A stretch of DNA of 64,000 nucleotides from Pohlia nutans (Eukaryota > Streptophyta > Bryopsida > Bryales > Mniaceae), in the NCBI GenBank assembly GCA_022496805.1, contig CM040106.1, forward strand, positions 8,370,001 through 8,434,000. Reading direction: 5' to 3'. Below are positions 10,997-19,910 of the stretch, in pieces; within the stretch, counting starts at the first letter, position 1, and each line of letters starts with the position of its first letter. Both the position numbers and the translations under genes were made by a program. The notes beneath the pieces were generated by a model. That model searched no databases. It saw nothing but the letters and a program-made list of their open reading frames with translations, and was not told where the DNA came from.

Positions 10997-11326
10997 CCCC
11001 AGGAACCTGAAACGGTGGAGCCGGTGGTGCCGGTGGTGGAAGCCGCACCCGCAGCTTTGGCCCCCCATTCGAAGGTGAAGATAATGGACTTTGACGATCT
11101 TTTGAAGCCCAAGGACACCGTCATCATGAGCCTTTCAGGAGGCACCCTGCACTGCCGTTTGATCAAGGAGGGCATGGCATCAGTCATGATTACCGCGGTA
11201 GAACCGGGATCGGAAGAGATTGGCCTCTATGAGCCTAACGAGAGTGACGATCCGATTGTAGATCGCTTGGGTGCTGCTTTCAACAGCATCACCCAGTGGC
11301 CCGTTGCCGCACTAGAGCCAGCCTAA
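10997..11326 (+). CDS. exon with possible DUF8039-like domain
   Basis: The acceptor AATGCAG ends at 10996 and the frame runs to TAA at 11324-11326. It has a Pro/Val/Glu-rich start (PETVEPVVPVVEAAP), then a globular part of about 75 residues ending in a short-helix-plus-WP motif (ITQWPVAAL). The pattern DTVIM...GLYEP...VDRLGAAF...QWP resembles the small C-terminal domain (DUF8039-like) seen in plant CACTA-encoded proteins. That assignment is from memory of the pattern and is tentative. It is probably the last exon of the gene that includes the FCP1-like exon. Confidence 0.42.
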   Translation, partial: PQEPETVEPVVPVVEAAPAALAPHSKVKIMDFDDLLKPKDTVIMSLSGGTLHCRLIKEGMASVMITAVEPGSEEIGLYEPNESDDPIVDRLGAAFNSITQWPVAALEPA

Positions 11327-11327
11327 A

Positions 11328-11715
11328 TGGCGCGACTGCGAAAGAGAAAGTAACATATAAACGATCTTCTGATGTTTGATGTAGCACGCAATGCTGATGA
11401 ATTCCCTGAATGTCATAGGGTTAAGTAATGTACGTAGTCTGCCATGCCACAGTAATCAGTAATAAGCATAGTGAGAATGTCACACGGTTCAGTGAAGTAT
11501 ACCACGGAAGGTCACAGGGTCTAGTCACGATACAAATGAATGTAACAGATTATAGTTATAAATGCGCAGCATCCGTATTACGGGGTCCTCTAGTGAATTA
11601 ATGAGGTTTGCGCAAAAAAGTTGGTTAGCCCAATGTCATTGTAGTGGTGCACTCAGGATGACGAAGAAAACTAGGAGGAGCCAACAGCAAAAAGGAAGCG
11701 GGAAGCACGAGCTGA
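11328..11715 (+). repeat. internal direct repeat, copy 2 (downstream of DUF8039-like exon)
   Basis: A diverged second copy of 9865-10325. It ends in the same Glu-Glu-Pro-Lys-Arg-Lys-Arg type coding start, but here no phosphatase exon follows, so it looks like a truncated segmental duplication that brackets the phosphatase and DUF8039-like exons. Confidence 0.7.
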
Positions 11716-12179
11716 TGGATGTTGGATGTATATATCGGTGAGAAATAAGACTGGGTTAGCTAGATAGCAACTCCCTCTAAGACATGATCGAGTTTTGGTT
11801 TTGTATTGAGTCTTTCTCTACTAAATACAAGTGAACATTGTTGCATTTCCCTTCTCAGACGTATGTGTCTTCCATTGAATTCCACGTATGTGTCTTCTAT
11901 TGTATGTTTCAGATACATAATAATAATGTGACTCTTAGTAAACGAAAATATCACTGCACGCACTCATAGGGCCACATACATGGCAAGAACATTATGACTA
12001 CCGCGAGTCATGTATTGATATCACTCCGACCGATACTGAACTGAAACCAGTTGTATATCCTTTGCACTCTTATCAAACATTACTGGAGGTCATGAACACA
12101 CCACTGGCTACAGTCATAGCAATCGCTCAAACACGACTATACACAGTCATAATCCACGACAGCCTAAAACTTCACTACC
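11716..12179. other. non-coding right subterminal zone of CACTA-1
   Basis: I find no credible exon. TATGACT, AGTCATA and GTCATAATCC-like motifs become frequent from about 11930 on and grade into the array at 12180-12480. Confidence 0.5.
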
Positions 12180-12480
12180 AGTCAAATTCCACGTCAGCAA
12201 CATTATGACCATAAATATGACTCCACAGAGTTACATTCCACGTCAGCCAAAAAATGACAGTATTCACATTCCACGTGGAAGTGCCACGTCAGCAAAAATA
12301 TAACTCCACACAGTCACATTCCACGTGGAAGTGCCACGTCAGCAAAAATATAACTCCACACAGTCACATTCCACGTCAGGAGAAAATATGACTACTCAGA
12401 GTCACGTGCTACGTCGGATGCCACGTCAGCAAAAAATATGACTCGCCCGAGTCACATGCCACGTCAGATTTTGGCCTCAG
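12180..12480. repeat. subterminal repeat array (CCACGTCAGC / TATGACT motifs) of CACTA-1
   Basis: CCACGTCAGCAAAAATAT-like units alternate with CACAGTCACATTCCACGT units. A 50-bp unit is repeated exactly (starts at 12281 and 12331) and more diverged copies extend both ways. Subterminal arrays of short motifs are where the DNA-binding protein of En/Spm-type elements acts (family knowledge); that these motifs do so here is inference. CACGTC/GACGTGG is also an ACGT-core motif. Confidence 0.7.
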
Positions 12481-12733
12481 CTGCCCGGGCAGACCTCCAA
12501 AAGTCAAGGACTTGGGGCCAGTCAAGATGGCGGCTGGATATGCTAACGTGGCATGTACATGGAGCCCAAGTATACGCTTTGAGTCGTATTTATTCATATG
12601 ACTAGGTGTCCGAAGCGACTCGTCGGTAACTACGGCACCCAGTCATAGCGCGCGTCACATTCCACGTCAGCAAAAAATATGACGCGCAGTCACAGACCCG
12701 ATTTTATGACTGTGTGCAGTCATAAACGCAGTC

Positions 12734-12770
12734 ATTCTCCCAGTCATAAAAGTACCCATCTCTGGTAGTG
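12734..12770 (-). repeat. right terminal inverted repeat of CACTA-1
   Basis: It ends ...CCCATCTCTGGTAGTG and is followed by ATT, the 3-bp target duplication that also precedes 2452. Read on the minus strand it matches the left end at 35 of 37 positions. Confidence 0.92.
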
Positions 12771-12832
12771 ATTGTAGATTAACCTTGTTGATGCAATTTT
12801 ATGTTTTTTGCCTCAAATGGTCGAAGGTACAG

Positions 12833-13847
12833 GCGTCTTTCATCAAAAGAGAGTAGACATTGCAAAAGGCACACTGTCTCCACATTGGACAGCGAGTCAT
12901 ACCACCGTAAAGCTGTTGAGAGCAGTAGGAGGCATCACCGGAGGCGTCACAGACGGAGCCCTGACACATCGCGTTCAAAATAACCACATGACCAATATGG
13001 CAGACACGATGTCAGTGACAGAATGGAGCCAACTAAAGTACCCCTTGTGAAAGTGGAGAATATTCCAGTGGCGTCCCCTGCCTTTCAGAGGAAGTAGCGT
13101 CGCTATTAGCAAGCTGCACGTGAAGCCGACACTACAAAATGTGAGAGAGATGGGAAAAAACCCTTCTACATTTCCCTAGATAAAGACGGAATACCGTACG
13201 GCGTAGGCAAGCCCATGTGGAATACAGAAATAAACAAATTGGCAACGGGCCTAGATCCTTCCTGCACCCACATCCAAAAACAGACTTAAGAAGATGTAAC
13301 GATATTCAAGGAGCGGCTAAACAAGCCTTTTGAGTATTCAGGGGACTTCAATGAAGATTACATGTGAAGTTTGATGGGGAAGGCGGTAACACACAAAAGG
13401 GCAGCCTTCATACGTGACATCAAAGCTAGAAAAAGGCAGCCCAAGCACATTGACTCTGCAGTATGGGAGAGACTGCGAAAACTGGCGGCATCGGAGCAGT
13501 GGGAGGCGAAATTCCAATAGGGAAAGTTTGCAAATGCATGCAGGAAATCAGTCAACCGGACGGAAAACAGGGGAATAATGGAGTGAGGAAGAACCTTTGA
13601 GAAACGCTGGGGAGGTCCTCGGACCCGGATTAAGTCTGTACGGAAGCACGCCGTCCCAAAGGCTGGAGAGGAAAGAAGGTCAGAACGGAGGAACTGTCTA
13701 CAAAATGGGATGACACTGCTGAATAGCACTCGTTAGAGAAGGACGGTAGAGAGGACTCTATACAAAAATCAGGACCGGGAGTAGAGAGCGATGAGGGGGT
13801 TGGCCACAAGTCACATGTTACGACAGGTCGTCAAGCAAATCAAGTGA
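12833..13847 (+). pseudogene. decayed Transposase_24-type gene with RS-rich start
   Basis: The acceptor GGTACAG ends at 12832. The same frame then runs for 338 codons with no frameshift but ten stops: TAA 12981, TAG 13095, TAG 13107, TAA 13287, TGA 13365, TAG 13518, TGA 13584, TAG 13734, TAG 13782, TGA 13845 (the last may be genuine). Codons 1-50 are Arg/Ser/His-rich (RRHHRRRHRRS). From 13161 the pattern of the plant Transposase_24 (Ptta/En/Spm) family appears: D-K-D-G-x-P-Y-G, then L-A-x-x-L-D-P, then K-H-I-D-x-x-VWERL and SEQWE. The family occurs in plant CACTA elements. It continues the RS-rich exon at 2111-2370 across CACTA-1. Many stops can be explained as CAG to TAG or CGA to TGA. Confidence 0.65.
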
Positions 13848-15962
13848 TTTATGTAGCTTTTTCGACAGCACTGTTGAATGTACTTGTAATGTTGTCATTG
13901 GGAACGGAAATCTGAAAAGTGGGGGGTGGTTTGAAGTATGAGTTATTTCCGAGAACATTGTACTCCAAACTGGAGTATTACGAGGATTAAAAAGCAAATT
14001 GTGTATGTAGTATAGTATAGTTTGTTTACATTAAAAACCGTGAAGTGCGTTGGTGACATGAACTCGTGATAAAGGATAGCAATGTAACTAGATAGCAAAG
14101 TTACGTGGACTAAGTGTGATGTGAATATCGCAACAGATGGTTTGTAGTAATGGTTGCATGTTTGTATCGTAGTGGAGATCACAATATAATTTGGACTGTA
14201 TTTGTGTATTTGGTTAATGGATGATTAAATAAAAGTATGCCCTGATTGTACGTGATGTTTGATAGCGCACAGGAAGGGGCGCAACAATAGTTGGTAAACA
14301 GTACGAGGCAATGCGATATTTGGAGCAGGATGTTACCGTGCTCCTTGAGCAGGGTCAGAAAAATCCAAAAGAGGGTGTATTGATAGTTTCATGAAAAGCC
14401 GGACAGAGGTTCTGTGAATGATGTTGGTGGCAGAAGACATACTAAGGTGGTCACCCCATTCCAAAGTGGCTCCTTTCAACAACAGCTAGGGGCATTATCC
14501 GGAAGCACTGATGTAATGATGTTGGTTGTAGCATGAGTCACAGTTGCCATTTTAGGTTTTAGGGTTCTTGGTTTTAGTATATGTAAGTGTAGTTATGGAT
14601 AAGTTGTACCTCATTTGAGCTTCTTGAGTGAAGCAATACAAATCTGCCTTAGACGGAAAGAGAAGTACGTATATGACGTGAATGGGACACATCATATTCT
14701 AGAATTGCAAATTTTCAAATAATATATTCATCATCAAAAAATTGTGTATCAAGTTGCGTTGGAATCTAATTCTTTCTACCTTGTACCTTTCCAAAACTAG
14801 TAACAGTAGAGAAGTTCACTGAATCATATCCGTGTTTTTTGTTACTTGGGAAAGGGGTAACAACCGTAAATTCCATGGTAAAATCAAAGATGTTTTGAAC
14901 GTAGACATGCTAAAGTTAAAGGGATAATTGAAACCCTAAGACCTAAGCAGGTGGATGGAATGCCTTCACGAACATATTATTTAAACATCCCATTATCGAC
15001 ACTGTAATTTATGAAATTACTTACAGTGGGTGTAAGTGTGCCAGAAATACAATATTGTAAGAGAGCCATGTTCTAGTGATGCATGTTACGTGGAGTGCGG
15101 AGGGTGCGAAGAAGATAATTTCCATCAGATGGTAGGAGCGACAACCAAAAGAAGGTATGCCCATATACAGTATGGAGTTGTAGTTTCAGTAAATGGTAGT
15201 CCACATCTGTAGTCCTATACCCATGTAGTGTACATGAACTTTGTTTTTGTAGTTTATGAATCGGTCTATCTGTGTAGTTAATGACATAGAATAATTAGCA
15301 TGAGTATAGGCGAGTCTGCTAGAGTTGCAGGTCATCAATATGTACAAGTTTTGTTTTATTCATCTGTGAAGGAAGAGAATTAAAACACACTAAGTTTGCT
15401 TAACATTGATCTAGTAGTTCCAAAAAGTGATGAGCTTTTTATAAGTGATATTTTTCTAAATGAAGAGTGCATGAAATATCATGTACATAACCGTCACAAA
15501 TGTTCAGATGCCTGAAATGAGACCCAAAACCCTAAATACATCCATGTATGTCATTCGCACGACTATTGCAGATGCAGAAGGCCACAGAACAGAGTGTCGA
15601 AGAGTGTCTTTGATTTAACAAGCAGGGATGGATGTAAATTTAATGTATACAATGGTGTGAAATCGCGACTGAAGGCATATATTGGCCATGAATTATGCAA
15701 TGACAAAACGAAGACCGAGGGAAGGTGAATAAATCGAACTTAGGAGATTGAATATTAATGATATATAGTAGCAGACGTGAAGCATAGTTCAGTGCCATGC
15801 ATGAGAAGTAGATGGTAGTAGTTGTAATGGTAATATAGAAGCACAAGATTAGAAGCTGAATACACCATGATCTGTTATTGAAGTAGATTTTAAATTCACG
15901 GTACATGCTAGATTTAGATTCTCACAGACGGCTACGATGAAGCCATCACGGTAGATGTGATT
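13848..15962. other. AT-rich stretch without recognisable genes
   Basis: About 2.1 kb with stops in all frames every few dozen codons. The open frames at 13943-14182 and 15640-15906 (minus) are short, hydrophobic or low-complexity and have no supporting splice or start context. I see no terminal repeats. It is the target region into which copia-1 inserted at 15967. Confidence 0.5.
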
Positions 15963-15967
15963 GGCAT

Positions 15968-16223
15968 TATTGAAGGTGATAGAGGAATGCAGAAGGCACA
16001 TACACAAATACAAGGAATGCGTAGAAAGAGATGATCTTTACTCAAGAGCTTCCCTCCTTAAGAGGTGTACACTAGGAGGTGTGCATGACAACCCATATGG
16101 GATAACTCACCACTAGAGGCCTCTAAGATCAACCCATGCCTTGACCCCTCTCCTACACATTATTATTTCCACCCAAACCCCTTTGGCTTCTAGCAACACT
16201 AACCTACATCTTCTACTTCAACA
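15968..16223 (-). repeat. 3' LTR of copia-1 (left end)
   Basis: It begins TATTGAAGGTGATAGAGG on the plus strand and ends CTTCTACTTCAACA; on the coding strand it is TGTTGAAG...CTTCAATA, so its short terminal inverted repeat is imperfect. The RNase H frame ends 25 bp inside it. Confidence 0.9.
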
Positions 16224-18008
16224 CTCCCACTTTGCGTAAAGCCAAAGCCTTGAAGTCCATATGCTATTACTATTTTTTCATATTGTTCTCGTGCAAGACC
16301 CTTTATCAACACATCCGCCATCATGTGCTCCGTTGGACAATACTCTAAGCGTATAACTCCCATCTCCAACTTCTCCCGAATGAAGTAGTGTTGCACATCA
16401 ATGTGTTTCATGCGAGAATGATGTGTCGGGTTCTTTGCAAGTGAAATGCTCCCTTGGTTGTCACACATGATCGTTGTAGCCTCCTCTTGTGCACAACTCA
16501 CATCCGCCATTAGTTGTCTCAACCAAATGGCCTCCTTCGTAGCGTGGCTTGTTGCCATGCACTCCGCCTCCACGGTAGACGTGACCGTGGTTTGTTGCCG
16601 CTTGCTATTCCACGATACCGCACCCGATCCAACCTTGAACATGTAGCCCGTGGTAGATTTTCGATCGTTCATGTCTCCCACGTAGTCCGCATTGCAATAA
16701 TCCACTCAATGTCAAAGCCACCGAGGCATAACTTCACATCAATCATCTTCATCAAGTAACACATGATCCTCTTCACCGCCATCCAATGCTTTGAGCCCGG
16801 TCTTGCCATGTGTTGACTCACCACGCTAATTGGATACGCAAGGTCCGGCCGTGCAGCAATCATCGCATACATCAACGACCCCACCGCTTGCTTGTATGGC
16901 ACTTCCGACATCGATTGAGCCTCCGCCGAATACTCCTCCTCGGTGAGCTTCACGAGCTTGGAATTGACATCCAATGGTGTTGCAATGGGCTTGCAATCCT
17001 CCATCCCAAATTGCTTGAGCACATCCAACACATATTTGCCTTCGCTCATCGTGATAGTGCGCATTGCCCTATCCCTCACAAACTCAACTCCCAAACAAAA
17101 ATGCAACTCGCCAAGGTCGCTCATCTCATACTCCTTCTCAAGCATGGCTTTGAGCGCCTCCATTGTACTCATGAGGCTTGCAAGAATGATCAAGTCATCG
17201 ACATAGATGATCACAATCACAACATGTTGACCCTCTTGCATAAAATACACAGTATGATCCGCATGCTTCTAGTGAACCCGCATTGCACAAGAAATGTGTC
17301 AATCTTTTGATACCATGCCCTCGGAGATTGCTTCAACCCATACAATGACTTTTTGAGTTTGCAAACATAATCCTCTTCACCTTCTTTTTGAGTTTGCAAA
17401 CATAATCCTCTTGCACCATATAAATGTCCTCCTCCAAAGCGCCGTTCAAGAATGCCGTCTTCACATCCATTTGATGGATTTCCAAATCCATGGCCGCTCC
17501 AATTGCAAGAATGCATCGAATGGTCGTGAACTTGGCCACGACAGCAAACGTCTCCTGAAAATCCACGCTTTGAACTTGCGCAAATCCCTTTGCCACAAGC
17601 CTTGCCTTGTAGCGCGCCACATTACCGGAAGCATCTCTCTTTGCACGAAACACCCACTTGCAACCAATGGAGTTGCGACCTTCGGGAATGGGAGTCAATT
17701 CCCATGTGCCATTAGCAATCAACGACTCATACTCCTCTTGCATAGCTTGCTCCCACTTGATCGCATCTTCACCTTGCAATGCTTCACGAATATTTGATGG
17801 TCCATCCGATAACGCCACATTCGCATGTTTGTTATCACTAGGAGGAAAGATCTTCCACCACTTTCCGGGCGGCTTTCGCACTCTTTCGGGATATCGCCGA
17901 TTGTTTGAAGGAGCGTTCTCCACTTGCACCGCCTTTGCGTCGTTCTTGGTGCTCGAACTCAATAGATCCTCCAATTTGCCATCCTTTTCACCTCCATCGT
18001 CATCGCCA
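16199..18008 (-). pseudogene. copia-1 RT and RNase H segment, broken
   Basis: Read on the minus strand from 18008: the linker and RT start (YPERVRK, then WVFRAKRD), RT with YVDD near 17195, and RNase H (CNADYVGD, TVEAECMA, CDNQ) to a stop at 16199. The frame is broken at a 35-bp-period tandem duplication (17350-17412), again near 16700 where a reading-frame change separates RT tail from RNase H, and by further lesions. The 5' end of this segment is cut by the gypsy insertion; the rest of the ORF resumes at 24571. The LTR begins before the stop codon, as in copia-2. Confidence 0.85.
17350..17412. repeat. 35-bp-period tandem duplication in copia-1 RT
   Basis: TTTTTGAGTTTGCAAACATAATCCTCTT occurs at 17350-17377 and again at 17385-17412 (28 identical bases, period 35). 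Copia-2 has a single, different sequence at this point. Because 35 is not a multiple of three it destroys the RT frame. Confidence 0.85.
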
Positions 18009-18079
18009 ACATCTGTCACGGACATAGAACCTTGAGATGGGTATTGCAAAGACTAGGCCTTGAAGCCAGAGATATGTTA

Positions 18080-18225
18080 TTGTTCAAGACTAGTTCGTGA
18101 TGGGTATTGCCGTAGTTGTCCAGAGATAAGTTATTGTCCAAACTAGTTCGTGATGGGTATTGCCGTATTGTCCAGTGATAAGTTATTGTCCAAACTAGTT
18201 CGTGATGGGTATTGCCACCGACATA
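18080..18225 (+). repeat. tandem units in gypsy LTR U3
   Basis: The block AACTAGTTCGTGATGGGTAT is present three times (once as GACTAGTTCG...), each followed or preceded by TTATTGTCCA and GATAAG blocks. The spacing is about 50-55 bp. The units lie upstream of the TATA box, where LTR enhancers usually sit; an enhancer role is inferred. The same array is in the 3' LTR. Confidence 0.8.
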
Positions 18226-18346
18226 GAACCTTCTAGAATACTTCTAGAAGTTCTATAGGTCCTTTGACTTTTAGGATCTTTCTAGATACTTCCTAGGGAC
18301 TCTCATAGTCTCTAGGAAGCCCCTTCAGAAGCTTCCTTAGTACTAG

Positions 18347-18354
18347 TATATCTA
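18347..18354 (+). promoter_or_regulatory. TATA box of gypsy LTR
   Basis: TATATCTA lies 29 bp upstream of the TCACTCTCGTCAA segment. The predicted transcript start is therefore near the 5' edge of that segment, where a self-primed element needs it. Confidence 0.6.
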
Positions 18355-18375
18355 GGGGACGAGATGAGGGACTCC

Positions 18376-18388
18376 TCACTCTCGTCAA
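18376..18388 (+). promoter_or_regulatory. predicted self-primer in gypsy LTR (5' end of transcript)
   Basis: TCACTCTCGTCAA is the exact 13-nt complement of TTGACGAGAGTGA at 18566-18578, just inside the 5' LTR. In Tf1-type elements the first 11 or so nucleotides of the RNA fold back on the PBS, are cut and prime minus-strand DNA. The position after the TATA box fits that scheme. Confidence 0.7.
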
Positions 18389-18565
18389 CACAAGTTTAGG
18401 AGCACTCTTGAGTGTGCCTTGTCTTGTATCTTGTTCAACTATCGATTAGTTCAATATACTTTCTTGAGAACCACTCTTGTGTACTATTGCACTTCTTGTT
18501 CTTGGGTCCTTGTTCATGTTCTTGCTCTTGTTCTCTTGTTCTTGAGTTCTTGTGTCCCTGACAGT

Positions 18566-18578
18566 TTGACGAGAGTGA
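18566..18578 (+). promoter_or_regulatory. gypsy primer-binding site (complementary to own LTR)
   Basis: TTGACGAGAGTGA starts two bases after the LTR end (CTGACA-GT). It is not the TGG... start expected for a tRNA 3' end, and it pairs perfectly with LTR bases 18376-18388. Confidence 0.72.
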
Positions 18579-18842
18579 CATTGACAATACTAGAGCTTGG
18601 TCTTTCTTGATAAGAGTGGATTACCCCTTTCTTGAAAGTACTAGAGCATTCTAGAGGTTGCGGATTACCCTCCTCTAGGCTAGTATTGTTGTATGTTGTA
18701 AAATTCTTTCTTGATCAAGAGCGGATTACCCCTTTTTCAAGATTGGGTTTTAACATTTTTTGAAGGTTGCGGATTACCCACCTTTAAATTGTGTCTACTC
18801 ATCATAGAACTCTTTAGTTTCTTTCTCTAGAGTGATTTCAAG

Positions 18843-19910
18843 ATGTCGGGAGTTGTAGATACGAGTATAGCAGACTTAGCTGAATCAAAGCTAGACACCG
18901 TTCTCAAAGCCATCGAAGCCTTGTCTATTAGGACCAATGAGATCGAGAGCTTTGTTTCTAGACTTCACAACGACCTCGGGGCTGGACCTTCACAAACGAG
19001 TCCTGCGCCTCAAGTTTTTCCATCCGGAGAACCATCAATTCTTCCAATTCAAGAGGAGAATCCATCTACTCAACATGTCGAGACTTTGAGGATCAAGGAG
19101 CCTCGAATCAGCCTTCCAGACAAGTTCGATGGCACACGCTCAAAGTTTCGAGGGTTTGTCAATCAAATCCAACTTATTACATTTCTTCAACCCCAACGCT
19201 ATCCGACAGACGAATCGCGAGTAGGTCTAGTTGGAACCTTACTTACGGGGCAAGCTCTATCTTGGTTTGCTCCTCTGTTTGAAAAAAGATCACCGATCTT
19301 GAATAACTTCGAGATGTTCTTAGCTGCATTTGGAGAGGCTTTTGGAGAACACGACAAGATCCGTTGGGCAACAACCAAGATTCGTTCTTTGCGACAAGGA
19401 TCGCGATCTGCATCTGTGTATGCATCAGATTTTCGACAATTAGCATGCGACATCAATTGGGACGAAGAAGCACTCATGAGTCAATTTCATTGGGGACTAC
19501 GAGATGACGTCAAGGACCTGTTATTATCTTTGTCTGATCCTCAAACACTCAGTGAGGCAATAAGTCAAGCCGTGAAGTGTGACAATCGATTATTTCAGCG
19601 ACGTCAAGATCAACGTTCTTGGACTTCATCAAAACCATATAGAAGTCCTTCTCACTCGGCTGCTTCAACAAATATTTCGGGGAGTCATTCAGAAGTAGAA
19701 GACATGCAAATTGATGCGGTACGATTCAAGCCACTTACGCCACAAGAGAAGAAACGACGATTTGAAGAAGGTTTATGTTTGTATTGTGGAGAACCAGGCC
19801 ATAAAGCTGACAGTTGCTCCAAAAAGCAACATCGCCATACTTTCAAGACACGGAGCACGTTCGTGGGGGACCATCAACAATCAAAAAACGAAGAGACCCA
19901 ACCACAATAG
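18843..19910 (+). CDS. gag: gypsy Gag
   Basis: The ATG at 18843 opens 355 codons. Residues about 80-255 form the retrotransposon capsid-like domain (LTGQALSWF and FRQLA motifs are typical of chromovirus Gag). A Ser-rich linker follows, then one CCHC zinc knuckle, CLYCGEPGHKADSC, at about residues 315-328, which binds RNA. The frame ends at TAG 19908-19910 and overlaps pol by 97 nt. Gag builds the cytoplasmic virus-like particle. The upstream 280-bp leader (18564-18842) is non-coding. The ORF is undamaged. Confidence 0.93.
   Translation: MSGVVDTSIADLAESKLDTVLKAIEALSIRTNEIESFVSRLHNDLGAGPSQTSPAPQVFPSGEPSILPIQEENPSTQHVETLRIKEPRISLPDKFDGTRSKFRGFVNQIQLITFLQPQRYPTDESRVGLVGTLLTGQALSWFAPLFEKRSPILNNFEMFLAAFGEAFGEHDKIRWATTKIRSLRQGSRSASVYASDFRQLACDINWDEEALMSQFHWGLRDDVKDLLLSLSDPQTLSEAISQAVKCDNRLFQRRQDQRSWTSSKPYRSPSHSAASTNISGSHSEVEDMQIDAVRFKPLTPQEKKRRFEEGLCLYCGEPGHKADSCSKKQHRHTFKTRSTFVGDHQQSKNEETQPQ

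Larger units (their letters stand above)
2452..12770. mobile_element. complete CACTA (En/Spm-type) DNA transposon, CACTA-1
   Basis: The element starts CACTACCGGAGATGGG and ends with the inverted copy finishing in TAGTG. The terminal inverted repeats are 37 bp with two mismatches. The flanking 3-bp duplication is ATT on both sides (2449-2451 and 12771-12773), the size known for CACTA elements. At 10.3 kb it is large, yet I find no Tnp2-type transposase in it, so it is probably non-autonomous. AGTCATA/TATGACT-type motifs are dense near both ends and recur in non-coding stretches inside (around 3240-3420, 4920-5040, 5980-6020, 7430-7560, 8520-8700). Cargo includes an FCP1-like exon (10274-10926), a DUF8039-like exon (10997-11326) and several unassigned exons. 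It is inserted in an intron of a decayed gene. Confidence 0.9.
18014..18563 (+). repeat. 5' LTR of gypsy element
   Basis: A 550-bp repeat with TG...CA ends. It contains about three copies of a 50-bp unit (GACTAGTTCGTGATGGGTAT core, 18080-18225), a TATA box (18347-18354), the self-primer segment (18376-18388) and a T/C/G-rich end with CTTGTTCTTG repeats. An apparent 63-codon ORF inside it is not a gene. Confidence 0.95.

Noticed and set aside
12180..12480. CRISPR-like direct repeats
   Set aside because: Repeat units are contiguous or irregular, in a eukaryotic transposon terminus, without spacers of regular length.
18419..18610. ORF in the gypsy LTR, repeated at 24421-24843
   Set aside because: It lies in the U5/R repeat (CTTGTTCTTG-type sequence) and runs past the LTR end into different sequence in each copy, so it is fortuitous.
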